Origin: Providencia vermicola
GTDB taxonomy: Bacteria; Pseudomonadota; Gammaproteobacteria; Enterobacterales; Enterobacteriaceae
Length of the DNA: 64,000 nucleotides
Direction of reading: 5' to 3'
Assembly: GCF_010748935.1 (NCBI RefSeq)
Contig: NZ_CP048796.1
Coordinates: 1,119,001 to 1,183,000, forward strand
Shown: positions 1-8,386 of the stretch, piece after piece
Numbering within the stretch: the first letter of the stretch is position 1
Layout of the letters: the number at the start of each line of letters is the position of its first letter
Notes under the pieces: model-generated
The model's database searches: none
What the model was told of the DNA's origin: nothing
Seen by the model: only the letters and a program-made list of their open reading frames with translations
Position numbers and translations under genes: made by a program

Positions 1-581
1 AGAATCATCTCAATAAAATCTGCTGATGCTTGAACCAATTTGGGGATTTCAATATTTTCAGTGGCAACCCGCTTTTGCAAATCTTGTGCTTTCATGAGTA
101 ATTCATCGGTTGCACGCATCGCAGCGGTATTATCTTTGCGATCAAATAATTGATATTCAACGAGATGAAAACCAGTAAAACGATAATCTTTTTCTTTATC
201 AAGAAAATAGTCAGCCCTTGCATTGATTATGCGGTCAGTATTACCAAATAGAATGATGATAGGACGAACGGATTCATAATATTGATGAGCTTGGATGTAA
301 GCTCGCTCGGCTGCGGTTAAATCACCGACTTTAAGGCTGCTCTTTAAGATTTCTAACTGAGAAAACATGTCCTGTAATTGAGTACGCGTATAGTCTAAAT
401 AGGCTCTGATAGCAGGATGATATTTTTCAGGGGTTGGGATATCCCCCTTAGCGATAATGATATCATCACCCGTTTGTACTGGGGACCTCAATGCTTTGGC
501 CAGCGCAGAGGTAGGCATCGCCATCATTAAAACTAAGCTTATACCCAATAGTATTGGTGTAGATATTCTTGTATTACGCAT
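1..581 (-). CDS. imelysin / EfeO-like periplasmic protein (C-terminus cut by window edge)
   Basis: The minus strand is open from an ATG at 581 to the window edge (about 193 codons seen). It begins with a signal peptide (residues 1-28, ending TSALA). The following region has the imelysin/EfeO pattern: an alternating helical stretch with YIQAHQYYESVRPI, then FGNTDRIINARADYF, then FTGFHLVEYQLF, which matches the family's 'GFHRIE' segment. EfeO/EfeM proteins are periplasmic partners of FTR1 iron permeases. The ATG overlaps the FTR1 stop by 8 bases, so the two are translationally coupled and this is the fourth gene of the iron operon. The C-terminal half is not visible. Family fit is seen in sequence; the iron role is inferred from context. 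Confidence 0.8.
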   Translation of the reverse strand, partial: MRNTRISTPILLGISLVLMMAMPTSALAKALRSPVQTGDDIIIAKGDIPTPEKYHPAIRAYLDYTRTQLQDMFSQLEILKSSLKVGDLTAAERAYIQAHQYYESVRPIIILFGNTDRIINARADYFLDKEKDYRFTGFHLVEYQLFDRKDNTAAMRATDELLMKAQDLQKRVATENIEIPKLVQASADFIEMI

Positions 582-1407
582 GTTTTTTACCTCGAGAAAA
601 CAGCGTGATAACGATAATCCAATAAAGCACAAATGTAATAACACTTAACCATATAGGCTGTGACCGATAAGCAAAGAAAGAAGAAATAAAGTTACCGGCA
701 ATATTTGAGTCATCAAGCAAAGCCGTGGTATCCCATGCAGGATAAATTAAAAATTCAGGGATAGGATAATCGTATTCAATGAATAAGTTAGCGCTTTCTT
801 CAACCCCTTTGAGTAAGAGAGAGAGGGCAAGAAATAATAGAATGACGCCTGTCGCTTTAAAAAATATCTTCCATGAAACAAAACGATTAGTGAGTAAGAA
901 GGCATAGAGTGTCAAACCTGCAATTAAAATACCGGCAGCAACTTCTATCGTAAATTCGGAGGCATTTTCAGCATTTAATGACATGATAAAACTAGACAGG
1001 AAGACAACAATTTCACTTCCTTCGCGAGCAATGGCAATGGCAATAATCAGCGTAGCTCCCCACCAATTGTGGTGTGCTGCATTACGGCTAATACCCGATT
1101 CAATTTCAGATTTTAAGGACCGACCATGTTTATTCATCCAATATACCATTTGGACGATCAAAACACAGGCAAGCAATTCCATAAAGATCATAAATAGAGA
1201 TTGACCCGTATCATCGAGAACGTTAAAAACACCATAAATCAATAGTGCTAATAGAACAGAAACGATAAGGCCGAGGGCAACTCCCCCCCATAAAAACTTC
1301 ATGCCATTGCGAGAGTCAGGATGGTGTTTTATCCAAGCATAAATAATGCCAATGACTAGCAATGCTTCAAAGCTTTCTCGCCAGACAACAAATAGAACTT
1401 GCCCCAT
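574..1407 (-). CDS. FTR1-family high-affinity iron permease
   Basis: A 277-residue inner-membrane protein with about seven hydrophobic segments and the two signature iron-binding motifs of the oxidase-dependent FTR1 family: RESFE at residues 10-14 in the first helix and REGSE at residues 128-132. FTR1 permeases move iron across the inner membrane with help from periplasmic partners. Here those are a P19-like protein and a cupredoxin upstream and an imelysin-like protein downstream, the same logic as Bordetella FtrABC or E. coli FetMP. The start has a good ribosome site (AAGGAT). The gene lies 11 bases after the cupredoxin stop and overlaps the next gene by 8 bases, so the operon is tight. Confidence 0.93.
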   Translation of the reverse strand: MGQVLFVVWRESFEALLVIGIIYAWIKHHPDSRNGMKFLWGGVALGLIVSVLLALLIYGVFNVLDDTGQSLFMIFMELLACVLIVQMVYWMNKHGRSLKSEIESGISRNAAHHNWWGATLIIAIAIAREGSEIVVFLSSFIMSLNAENASEFTIEVAAGILIAGLTLYAFLLTNRFVSWKIFFKATGVILLFLALSLLLKGVEESANLFIEYDYPIPEFLIYPAWDTTALLDDSNIAGNFISSFFAYRSQPIWLSVITFVLYWIIVITLFSRGKKHA

Positions 1408-1418
1408 AATTTATCCTT

Positions 1419-1754
1419 CTATTTCGCGATGATCTCACCTTTTGGGTGAGACAGGTGGAAATCATCAAAAAAGGTATAACTTCCCGGTTTTAGGGGAGCA
1501 ATAACCACAACAGAGCTAGCTCCCGGCGCGAGAACTTTTTCTTTACGCAATTGTGTGCTTTCAAACTCAGCGGGTTCAGTTCCTGTGTTAGTTATTTTGA
1601 TACGAATAATCGTTTTTGCAGGAACTTCAAGCACACGTGGGATTAAATCACCGTTCTTCATTTCTAATTCAACGGTAAATTTTTCTGCTGCGAAAGCCGC
1701 ATTGGGTATGAGTGCTGAAAATAGCAAAAGGGCTAAACTTAGTAATGTTTTCAT
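1419..1754 (-). CDS. periplasmic cupredoxin-domain protein (FtrB-like)
   Basis: A 111-residue secreted protein. I chose the ATG at 1754 because it begins directly with a typical signal peptide (MKTLLSLALLLFSALIPNAA, cleaved near AFAA); starting at 1802 would add 16 residues with no clear ribosome site. After cleavage the chain is a short beta-sandwich with 'KITNTGTEPAEFES' and 'PGSYTFFDDFHLSHPKGEI', as in the cupredoxin-like partners of P19/FTR1 iron systems. It probably binds copper or iron and acts in the periplasm in iron oxidation or hand-over. It lies between P19 and FTR1 on the same strand, as FtrB does in Bordetella. Family level is confident; the exact metal chemistry is inferred. Confidence 0.85.
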   Translation of the reverse strand: MKTLLSLALLLFSALIPNAAFAAEKFTVELEMKNGDLIPRVLEVPAKTIIRIKITNTGTEPAEFESTQLRKEKVLAPGASSVVVIAPLKPGSYTFFDDFHLSHPKGEIIAK

Positions 1755-1830
1755 TTTAGTGGCTCTAAACATAACGACAAATAAAAGGGCTATACGCAGC
1801 AATTAAGCAGCGGCTAGCCCTGAAATGATA

Positions 1831-1860
1831 TACCCGTTATATTGCAAGTCGCAGCGTTGT
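1831..1860. repeat. possible dispersed intergenic repeat (tacccgttatattgcaag type)
   Basis: The stretch beginning tacccgttatattgcaag resembles another intergenic stretch at 37891-37920 (tacgcgttatacttcaaa), and recalls a dispersed motif often seen between genes in Enterobacterales. Only two copies are in the window and the match is partial, so this is tentative. It lies in the gap between the cupredoxin and P19 genes of one operon. Confidence 0.3.
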
Positions 1861-1964
1861 TGACTCCTTTCTGTACACGGGGGGATCGTTTCTAGCTATT
1901 TCCCGTGTTGCATATGCTTGTCGTTTTGCCGCGTCGAGAATAACGCTGAGTATCGATCTGTGGG

Positions 1965-2522
1965 TTAGTAGCTACCTTTTCGGCCTACACCCGCATAGTC
2001 AAACTCCCATGAAACTTCAAAAGGTTTGAACCATGGAGCTACCCCTGTTTCTTTATCAATATGGCGACCAAATGCGACTTGTTTATTATGGGATGGCGGA
2101 TAGATCTTATAGGTGACTTGGTATTTACCGTTGCCATCCAATTTGATGTTTTGACCATAATGAGGGCCATCACTAGCGACCATCGGCATGAATGTGCCTG
2201 TTTGAGTTTGTGGCTTATCGCCGAGTTTTTTGACTGTGTATTCGATAGTGAGGTATGGGATCCAATCACCTTCAGCAAATCCATTTGGATTATCCTCAAC
2301 CGCATGGATATCTGCTTCTAAATGGATATCTGCTTTATCGGCAGCAAGGTGGGACATCCCTTGATGGCCTTCTTCTGTATCCATTGTTATTGGTTGAAGA
2401 TAAACCCCTTGAATCTCCATTCCATCTTTAATGATAGGTTGTCCTAAAGGATATTCTTGAGCAAAAGCAGTGATTGAGAATAAAGCTAAACCCGAAACAG
2501 CTGCTTGATAAGCGAGTTTCAT
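1965..2522 (-). CDS. tpd: P19/Tpd-family periplasmic iron-binding protein
   Basis: A 185-residue periplasmic protein of the P19 (Tpd, FtrA/FetP) family. The signal peptide MKLAYQAAVSGLALFSITAFA is followed by EYPLGQPIIKDGMEIQGVYL, the characteristic mature N-terminus. Conserved metal-ligand features are present: an acidic/Met region (MDTEEGHQGM) and His residues in DIHLEADIHAVE and later GPHYG and FGRHID. These proteins bind copper and iron in the periplasm and feed an FTR1 permease. The start at 2522 is chosen because it has a good AAGGA site and begins the signal peptide; a longer frame to 2606 would read through a Fur box. First gene of the operon that continues to the window edge. Confidence 0.92.
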   Translation of the reverse strand: MKLAYQAAVSGLALFSITAFAQEYPLGQPIIKDGMEIQGVYLQPITMDTEEGHQGMSHLAADKADIHLEADIHAVEDNPNGFAEGDWIPYLTIEYTVKKLGDKPQTQTGTFMPMVASDGPHYGQNIKLDGNGKYQVTYKIYPPSHNKQVAFGRHIDKETGVAPWFKPFEVSWEFDYAGVGRKGSY

Positions 2523-2556
2523 CGTCTTGTCCTTACCATTATTTATTATTGGAACG

Positions 2557-2575
2557 CAATGATAATCATTATTAT
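2557..2575. promoter_or_regulatory. Fur box upstream of the iron operon
   Basis: The 19 bases caatgataatcattattat match the classical Fur consensus (GATAATGATAATCATTATC) in the central aatgataatcatta core. It lies 35-53 bases upstream of the P19 start, where it would cover the promoter. This predicts iron repression of the whole four-gene operon. Motif match is by eye. Confidence 0.8.
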
Positions 2576-2785
2576 TCATGCTGTTCAAGTTAAAGTTTGA
2601 GGCCAAAAATTTAATTTATAGCCAAATATATGAAAAGTTTTAGAAAAATAGTTACAGTAGGAAAGTTATTATTTTTTGAAAAATATCTTTTGCGCCAAAA
2701 TGTATTCAGCTTATTGATTATATGTCACGATAAATTGAACAGAGTTTATTTATTATTAGCCTACGAATAAATAAAGGTGTAAAGC

Positions 2786-3715
2786 ATGCAAAAACGTTAT
2801 CTTGATTGTACCGCTTCTGAAATATCGCGCATGAATAAAAAGGCGTTATTAGAAGCCATTAAGGGGAGTGAAGGGCGCCTTTTGGTTTCTGAAACCATTG
2901 GTACGATACAGCCTGTTTTAATGAATGTGACAAATGCGGAGCTCGCCGCAAGTCAAGGGGCGGATATTTTATTATTGAATATTTTTGATGTTGATAATCC
3001 GGTTGTGCAAGGTCTCCCTTCAAATATAGAACCACAAGAGATTATCCGGACTTTAAAACACCTTACAGGTCGAGCCATTGGTGTAAATCTGGAACCTGTT
3101 CCTGCGGGGTTTAATAATCCCAATCAGGATGTGCAGTGGAAGATTTCTGAAGGCCGTTTAGCCACGGTAAAAAACGCAATAAAATTAAAGGAGATGGGCG
3201 TTGACATTATTGTGCTAACGGGCAATCCAGGTAATGGAGTCACCAATCAAGAAATCAATTTAAGTCTAAAAGAATTAAAAGCGGTTGTTGGTGAAGAGGT
3301 CATTTTAATTACCGGAAAAATGCACGCTGCTGGTGTTCTCAATGAGTCAGCAGAGCAGTTGATTACAGAAGTTGATATTCGAAGTTTTATTGATAGCGGT
3401 GCCGATGTGATCCTTTTGCCCGCGCCGGGAACGGTACCCGGTATTTCAGCTGAATTTGTGCAAAGGATGGTGGCTTACTGTCATTCTCAAGGTGTATTAA
3501 CAATGACAGCGATTGGAACATCACAAGAAGGCGCTGATTTACAAACCATCCGTCAAATTGCGTTGATGTGCAAAATGGCAGGAACAGATCTACATCATAT
3601 TGGTGATTCAGGCTATAACGGTATTGCATTACCTGAAAACATTCTTAATTATGGCATTGTTATCCGTGGTGTGAGACACACTTACTCGCGTATTGCTCGT
3701 TCGATTAATCGTTAA
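2786..3715 (+). CDS. TIM-barrel-like protein of unknown function
   Basis: A 309-residue soluble protein. Repeating beta-alpha units can be read along the chain (ADILLLNIF, RAIGVNLEPV, VDIIVLTGNPGNG, EVILITGKMHAAGV, ADVILLPAPGTVPG, GVLTMTAIGTSQEG, GTDLHHIGDSGYNG), ending in glycine-rich phosphate-binding-like loops. This fits an eight-stranded TIM barrel that may bind a phosphorylated sugar or acid. I recall similar proteins annotated only as a domain of unknown function, often near sugar uptake genes, but none lies nearby here. It is a single gene with its own terminator. No reaction can be assigned. Confidence 0.85.
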   Translation: MQKRYLDCTASEISRMNKKALLEAIKGSEGRLLVSETIGTIQPVLMNVTNAELAASQGADILLLNIFDVDNPVVQGLPSNIEPQEIIRTLKHLTGRAIGVNLEPVPAGFNNPNQDVQWKISEGRLATVKNAIKLKEMGVDIIVLTGNPGNGVTNQEINLSLKELKAVVGEEVILITGKMHAAGVLNESAEQLITEVDIRSFIDSGADVILLPAPGTVPGISAEFVQRMVAYCHSQGVLTMTAIGTSQEGADLQTIRQIALMCKMAGTDLHHIGDSGYNGIALPENILNYGIVIRGVRHTYSRIARSINR

Positions 3716-3730
3716 TCAATCATATTTTGC

Positions 3731-3774
3731 AATCCGAATCACATCATCTGACGGTGTGATTCGGATTATTTCTA
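3731..3774 (+). terminator. Terminator hairpin after the TIM-barrel gene
   Basis: Perfect 13-base inverted repeat aatccgaatcaca / tgtgattcggatt (3731-3743 and 3755-3767) with an 11-base loop, followed by a short T-containing tail. It lies just after the stop at 3715 and between convergent genes. Confidence 0.7.
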
Positions 3775-3844
3775 TTAGCTATCTATTTGTTATTTAAATA
3801 TTTTAAAATGGTATTTGATTAATCAAATTGGAACAATATGGATT

Positions 3845-5053
3845 TTAAAAATCGACTTTTATTAACGTTCCTTGTCGACGTAAAACCAAAGATAGCTGTC
3901 CTTTGGGTAATGTATTGATCAAATGTTGCACTTTGACTAAAGCCTTTGTTGGGTATGAAACCCCATTGAGACTCATTAAAACATCCCCATTTTGAATAGG
4001 GTATTTAGCGAGGGTATCCTCATTATTATAAAAGAATTCAATATTGTTATTAAACATCCGGATATTTATTTTTCTAATATCCTCCAATTCTTTCTCTGGG
4101 GATTTATGACTATTATAGCAGACGAGCATTCTATCTGGCGATAATAGATATTTATCAAATGAAGCTAATGCAGACATGCCAATAGCATAAGCATTATTAT
4201 TATTTTCAGCAAATTTTTGGTCGATGAGTGTAGTATCATTTAATTGAACTTGCTGAATTCGATACAGATCTTCTTTTTTGTTATTCACACCAGAAAAATC
4301 GATGGTAATTGCATTGTCAAATTGTTCTATTTTTTCCATCTTATTGATTTTATTTTCTTTTAGATAATCTAAAAATTCAGAAGACAAATAGCTCACTTTG
4401 GATCCAGTATCTAATTTAACATTCACATAGGTCTTATCATCAAAGTAAGCATTGAAAGAGGGAGCTCCAAGCGTGTAATCATCATATGTAATACACTGCT
4501 CATAGTTATTGATATTAGGAGGATTATCATAGAGCGTTAATACTTTATTTTTGTTATCGATTTCCCAATTTAATCGTCTAAAAATATCAATACCGAGTAT
4601 CCCTGAAATATTTTCGCCTACCATTTGTGATAGCAGGCTAAGATCATTTGCAGCCCAGAAGTCTCCGCCATTAAAGTACTTTTCCCCAATATAAAAGGAA
4701 ATGGGATTAACAAAATTAACGTCCGCCATTTTTTTATTATCACTGACAGTTTTTACGACATTAAAGTATTTTTGATAAAAGGCGGGTGGTGCATCAAGGT
4801 TGCTTGTTAATTTGTTGACCAAGGATTGATCAATAACAGATGTTGATGAGCCAGTGTCTAATAAAAATGTGTATTTCTTACCATTTATCGTGACGGGAAC
4901 TAAAATATAATCAACATACTGGTCTTGAAAATCGTTAACAAGTATAGGGTCATGGTTTTTTATCGTGTTAGAGCAACCCGTTATCATTAATAACGCTAGG
5001 TAACTTATTATTTTATTGGATTTTTTTACCAAGACAGGCTCCTTGTTTTGCAT
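3845..5053 (-). CDS. two-lobed retropepsin-like aspartic protease lipoprotein with C-terminal PDZ domain
   Basis: A 402-residue predicted lipoprotein with a lipobox at residues 24-27 (ITGC). It carries two aspartic-protease active-site motifs in one chain: DTGSS at residues 66-70 and DTGS at 215-218. Each is followed by a downstream hydrophobic-glycine segment (GILGIDIF, AIGMSALASF), as in the Asp_protease_2 / retropepsin-like fold. Residues about 335-402 look like a PDZ domain (IQNGDVLMSLNGVSYPT...LVLRRQG). Together these suggest a membrane-anchored periplasmic protease or peptide-binding protein. The two-lobed arrangement could give an intramolecular pepsin-like active site. It stands alone on the minus strand. 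Substrate unknown. Confidence 0.85.
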   Translation of the reverse strand: MQNKEPVLVKKSNKIISYLALLMITGCSNTIKNHDPILVNDFQDQYVDYILVPVTINGKKYTFLLDTGSSTSVIDQSLVNKLTSNLDAPPAFYQKYFNVVKTVSDNKKMADVNFVNPISFYIGEKYFNGGDFWAANDLSLLSQMVGENISGILGIDIFRRLNWEIDNKNKVLTLYDNPPNINNYEQCITYDDYTLGAPSFNAYFDDKTYVNVKLDTGSKVSYLSSEFLDYLKENKINKMEKIEQFDNAITIDFSGVNNKKEDLYRIQQVQLNDTTLIDQKFAENNNNAYAIGMSALASFDKYLLSPDRMLVCYNSHKSPEKELEDIRKINIRMFNNNIEFFYNNEDTLAKYPIQNGDVLMSLNGVSYPTKALVKVQHLINTLPKGQLSLVLRRQGTLIKVDF

Positions 5054-5474
5054 TGTTTACCCTATAATCTTATGATCTATCACACAATGAAATAATAGCT
5101 TTTTATACGAATAAATTTATAAACGAGAACTCAATAATCAATACTTTTTAGCATTAGTTACACGATTAAATTTCCGCTAAATATAAATTTTAGTTCGAGT
5201 TTTTTATACTTTACTCTATCTCACTTTATTAACATTCATCATTTTTCGTATAAATAAGCTTATTTTTTAACTCGTTATCGTGCTGATTAAGGATGTTTTA
5301 TTCTCGTTATAGACAGAGTTACGATCAATTAAGGGGAGGTTATCTCGCGGAAAGATTTTCAGAATAGAACAATCATCTATCGGACGGCTAATGTGATCAC
5401 TACAGATGAACTGCGAATTGAGCCGCTATAAGAGTCTATGGTTCTGCTGAAAAAGCGATTTATAGCGCTAAAAT
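5054..5474. other. Non-coding gap upstream of the protease gene
   Basis: AT-rich sequence with no convincing gene. It presumably holds the promoter of the protease gene on its left side. One 24-codon open frame starting at 5293 has no clear support. The gap leads directly into the rimO 5' remnant. Confidence 0.5.
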
Positions 5475-5590
5475 ATACGTCAGGTAAAACTCGGCTCATT
5501 TTTAACCCAATAACAGACGTGAGTTAAGTCGCAAAATACCAATCCGGCGCCAAAAATTGGCTTCATGTCACTTGGTTGCCCAAATGAAAA
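5475..5590 (+). pseudogene. decayed duplicate of the rimO promoter and 5' end
   Basis: This stretch copies the region just before and at the start of the intact rimO (about 6752-6868). Over 63 aligned bases around the start (5519-5581 against 6796-6858) I count only six differences. The start codon has become AAG. The frame still encodes SQNTNPAPKIGFMSLGCP, against [18 protein letters not shown] in RimO, then diverges and stops. Similarity extends about 40 bases into the upstream leader (caggtaaaa...). It is a dead 5' fragment in the same orientation as rimO, separated from it by one minus-strand gene. This suggests an insertion or recombination at the rimO start that left the old 5' end behind. 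Confidence 0.85.
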
Positions 5591-5610
5591 AAATGCTACA
5601 GTTAAGATGA

Positions 5611-6567
5611 TTATTTATTAATATCATTGATATAGCGGATATTGCCTTCGAATTCGGGATAAAGCCAAGTAAAGAATAGAATTACCCCAATAGCGATAAG
5701 CACAGTTGAAGCTAAGCACAAAACTAAAGCCCATGAAAGCGGTAAAATTGTGACCCAAAATAGCCATAACATCAATGAAATTCCTAAAACGATGATGGTC
5801 AAAATCATGCAATATATATTTTCTGACCTTCTCTTTGATGGTGCAAATTTAAATGTTTGTGGGTCTATATCGAGTTTAGTGAATACACGTTGGTTGATTT
5901 TGATATCAGGAATTCTCGCAAGCCCTTTAAGTAGCGCTTTGAGCATCAATTTTCTTTTTTCTACTGGAGAGAAGGGGGAATAGTTAATCCAATTTTCGAT
6001 GGGTAATTTATATTCTTTACTCTCATTTGAGGCGTTTTTATACTGAAAAACAAGATAGTTAGGACTATATCTACCGCCTGTTTCGATATGAACAACATAT
6101 TCAGAGCAAATATTTTCCCAGAGTATTTCAACGTTCATGTTTGGATATGGATCACAAATAAAGCGAAATCCGTTATTATCGATAGAAAAATAACTAACAG
6201 TTTTATTAAATCGTTTTAGTAGAGTATAAAATGAAACTAATAGGACGATCTCAATAGTGACAAAAAGGAACCTTCCTGAGATAACATTCCATAGAATAAG
6301 AGAAGTCAATGCACATATTAAAGTACAAAATAGCCATATAAAATAAGTAAATGTTTGATTACCATGTCCAATGATCGATGCTATAGGAAGTTTTAATTCA
6401 TTAGGTAATGGGTAAGCCATTGTTTCTAAATGGGTGTAATGACGATGCTCGTTGCGAGTACTATTATCACGATTCCGACTATCAGTGCTAACAATATGAC
6501 GGTTGTCGCTATCGTGGTTTCTATTTCGACTTTTGTTTTTACGTTTTTTGTTATTGTATTTTTTCAT
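5611..6567 (-). CDS. hypothetical membrane protein bracketed by rimO 5' copies
   Basis: A 318-residue protein I do not recognise. Residues 1-45 are very basic and rich in Lys, Arg, Asn, Ser and His. Two hydrophobic segments follow (about 75-120), then a roughly 150-residue soluble region (IDNNGFRFICDPYPNMNVEILWENI...) and a second hydrophobic pair near the C-terminus (about 245-300). The soluble part after the first membrane pair recalls PH-like membrane proteins such as DUF3592/YcxB types, but this is only an impression. It is alone on its strand, AT-rich, and sits exactly between the rimO 5' remnant and the intact rimO, so it was probably acquired. Function unknown. Confidence 0.75.
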   Translation of the reverse strand: MKKYNNKKRKNKSRNRNHDSDNRHIVSTDSRNRDNSTRNEHRHYTHLETMAYPLPNELKLPIASIIGHGNQTFTYFIWLFCTLICALTSLILWNVISGRFLFVTIEIVLLVSFYTLLKRFNKTVSYFSIDNNGFRFICDPYPNMNVEILWENICSEYVVHIETGGRYSPNYLVFQYKNASNESKEYKLPIENWINYSPFSPVEKRKLMLKALLKGLARIPDIKINQRVFTKLDIDPQTFKFAPSKRRSENIYCMILTIIVLGISLMLWLFWVTILPLSWALVLCLASTVLIAIGVILFFTWLYPEFEGNIRYINDINK

Positions 6568-6803
6568 TTTCTAAAGGCGAGTCGTTGTAATCAATTATTT
6601 TCAGTGAATTCAAATGGTAACATAAGCTAAATTTTGTAGCTATCAACAAGAAAGGCGCTCATGGTTTTTGGCTTTATATCGACAAAATCCGCCAAGCATA
6701 AATCGTTTAATAAAAATAGTTTTATAGATAAAAATTTATACAATTCCTACTATACTTCAGGTAAAATCCAGCCCATTTTTTAAAACAATAAAAGAAGTGA
6801 GTT

Positions 6804-8138
6804 ATGTCGCAAAATACTAATCCGGTGCCAAAAATTGGCTTCGTTTCACTTGGCTGCCCGAAAAATCTTGTTGATTCTGAGCGCATCCTGACTGAACTAC
6901 GTACGGATGGCTATCAAGTCGTACCAAGTTATGATGATGCTGATTTGGTTATTGTTAATACTTGCGGTTTTATTGATAGTGCGGTTCAAGAATCGCTTGA
7001 AGCGATTGGTGAAGCATTAAATGAAAACGGCAAAGTAATTGTGACTGGATGTCTTGGCGCTAAAGAAAATCAAATTCGCGAAGTTCATCCTAAAGTGCTG
7101 GAAATCACAGGTCCTCATAGCTATGAACAAGTTCTCAATCATGTTCATCACTATGTACCAAAGCCAGAACATGATCCTTTCCTAAGTTTAGTTCCTGAGC
7201 AAGGTGTTAAATTAACACCAAAACATTATGCCTACCTTAAAATTTCAGAAGGTTGTAATCACCGTTGTACATTCTGCATTATTCCATCAATGCGTGGTGA
7301 CTTAGATAGTCGTGCTATCGGGGATGTATTAAATGAAGCAAAGCGCTTGGTTGAATCAGGGGTTAAAGAATTATTAGTGATCTCTCAAGATACTTCTGCT
7401 TATGGTGTTGATGTTAAGCATCGCATGGGGTTTTGGGATGGTAAACCGGTAAAAACCAGTATGGTTGGATTATGTGAACAGCTCGCATCACTTGGCGTGT
7501 GGGTACGTTTGCATTATGTCTACCCATACCCACATGTTGATGATGTCATTCCTTTAATGGCGGAAGGTAAAGTACTTCCTTATTTGGATATTCCATTACA
7601 GCACGCGAGTCCAAAGATTTTAAAGTTAATGAAGCGTCCTGGGGCAGTAGAAAGAACTCTCGAACGCATCAAGCGTTGGCGGGAAATCTGCCCTGAATTA
7701 ACGTTACGTTCGACCTTTATTGTGGGCTTTCCCGGCGAAACGGAAGACGATTTCCAAATGTTGCTCGATTTCTTGCAAGAGGCTCGTCTTGATCGCGTAG
7801 GCTGCTTTAAATATAGTCCAGTTGAAGGGGCGAAAGCGAACGAACTTGCTGATCAAGTTCCTGAGGATGTTAAAGAAGAGCGTTATCATCGTTTTATGCA
7901 ATTGCAGCAACAGATTTCAACCGAAAGATTACAAGAAAAAATAGGCCGCCGTTTACCAGTAATGATTGATGAAGTCGATGATGAAGGCGCGATTGGTCGT
8001 AGTATGGCTGATGCTCCTGAGATTGATGGTATGGTTTATTTGAATGGTGAATTCGGAGTGAAACCCGGTGATGTTGTTAACGTGTTGATTGAACACGCTG
8101 ATGAGTATGACCTCTGGGGGTCGATCGTTAACGAATAA
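6804..8138 (+). CDS. rimO: ribosomal protein uS12 methylthiotransferase RimO
   Basis: A 444-residue radical-SAM enzyme, close to full E. coli length, that adds a methylthio group to Asp88 of ribosomal protein uS12. Visible parts: an N-terminal MTTase domain with iron-sulfur Cys residues ([12 protein letters not shown] near residue 17, NTCGF near 51, VTGCLGA near 85), a radical-SAM core with the CNHRCTFC cluster motif, and a C-terminal TRAM domain. The start is ATG at 6804 with gaagtgag upstream. A decayed copy of its first 20 codons lies 1.3 kb upstream. A terminator hairpin follows the gene. Confidence 0.97.
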   Translation: MSQNTNPVPKIGFVSLGCPKNLVDSERILTELRTDGYQVVPSYDDADLVIVNTCGFIDSAVQESLEAIGEALNENGKVIVTGCLGAKENQIREVHPKVLEITGPHSYEQVLNHVHHYVPKPEHDPFLSLVPEQGVKLTPKHYAYLKISEGCNHRCTFCIIPSMRGDLDSRAIGDVLNEAKRLVESGVKELLVISQDTSAYGVDVKHRMGFWDGKPVKTSMVGLCEQLASLGVWVRLHYVYPYPHVDDVIPLMAEGKVLPYLDIPLQHASPKILKLMKRPGAVERTLERIKRWREICPELTLRSTFIVGFPGETEDDFQMLLDFLQEARLDRVGCFKYSPVEGAKANELADQVPEDVKEERYHRFMQLQQQISTERLQEKIGRRLPVMIDEVDDEGAIGRSMADAPEIDGMVYLNGEFGVKPGDVVNVLIEHADEYDLWGSIVNE

Positions 8139-8151
8139 CCCGCACATCAAC

Positions 8152-8199
8152 AGTAAAGTGCCCTAATCGTTGGAATGTCAATCACTGGGGCATTTTACT
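8152..8199 (+). terminator. Rho-independent terminator after rimO
   Basis: Stem agtaaagtgccc (8152-8163) pairs with gggcattttact (8188-8199) with one G-T pair. The right arm contains the T run. It begins 13 bases after the rimO stop. Confidence 0.65.
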
Positions 8200-8386
8200 C
8201 TTATCGGATAAGTAAGAAATCGTTTTATCTCAGCGACAGTAATAATCTCTGATTTGGATATGTCCTGACTTTTTGTTCTAGATCAATAGATAAAAATCTA
8301 TCAATAGATTATTTGATTTGAGATATTAAAATTTAATAAAAAATAGACATAATCAAAGTATAACTTATCGGTGTATAAGGATGGCT

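Noticed and set aside
2523-2606. Longer N-terminus of the P19 protein starting at 2606
   Set aside because: It would run through the Fur box and the promoter and lacks a signal peptide at its start; the ATG at 2522 has both ribosome site and signal peptide.
5591-6751. Insertion sequence or integron around the orphan membrane gene
   Set aside because: No transposase, integrase or terminal inverted repeats are visible between the two rimO 5' copies.
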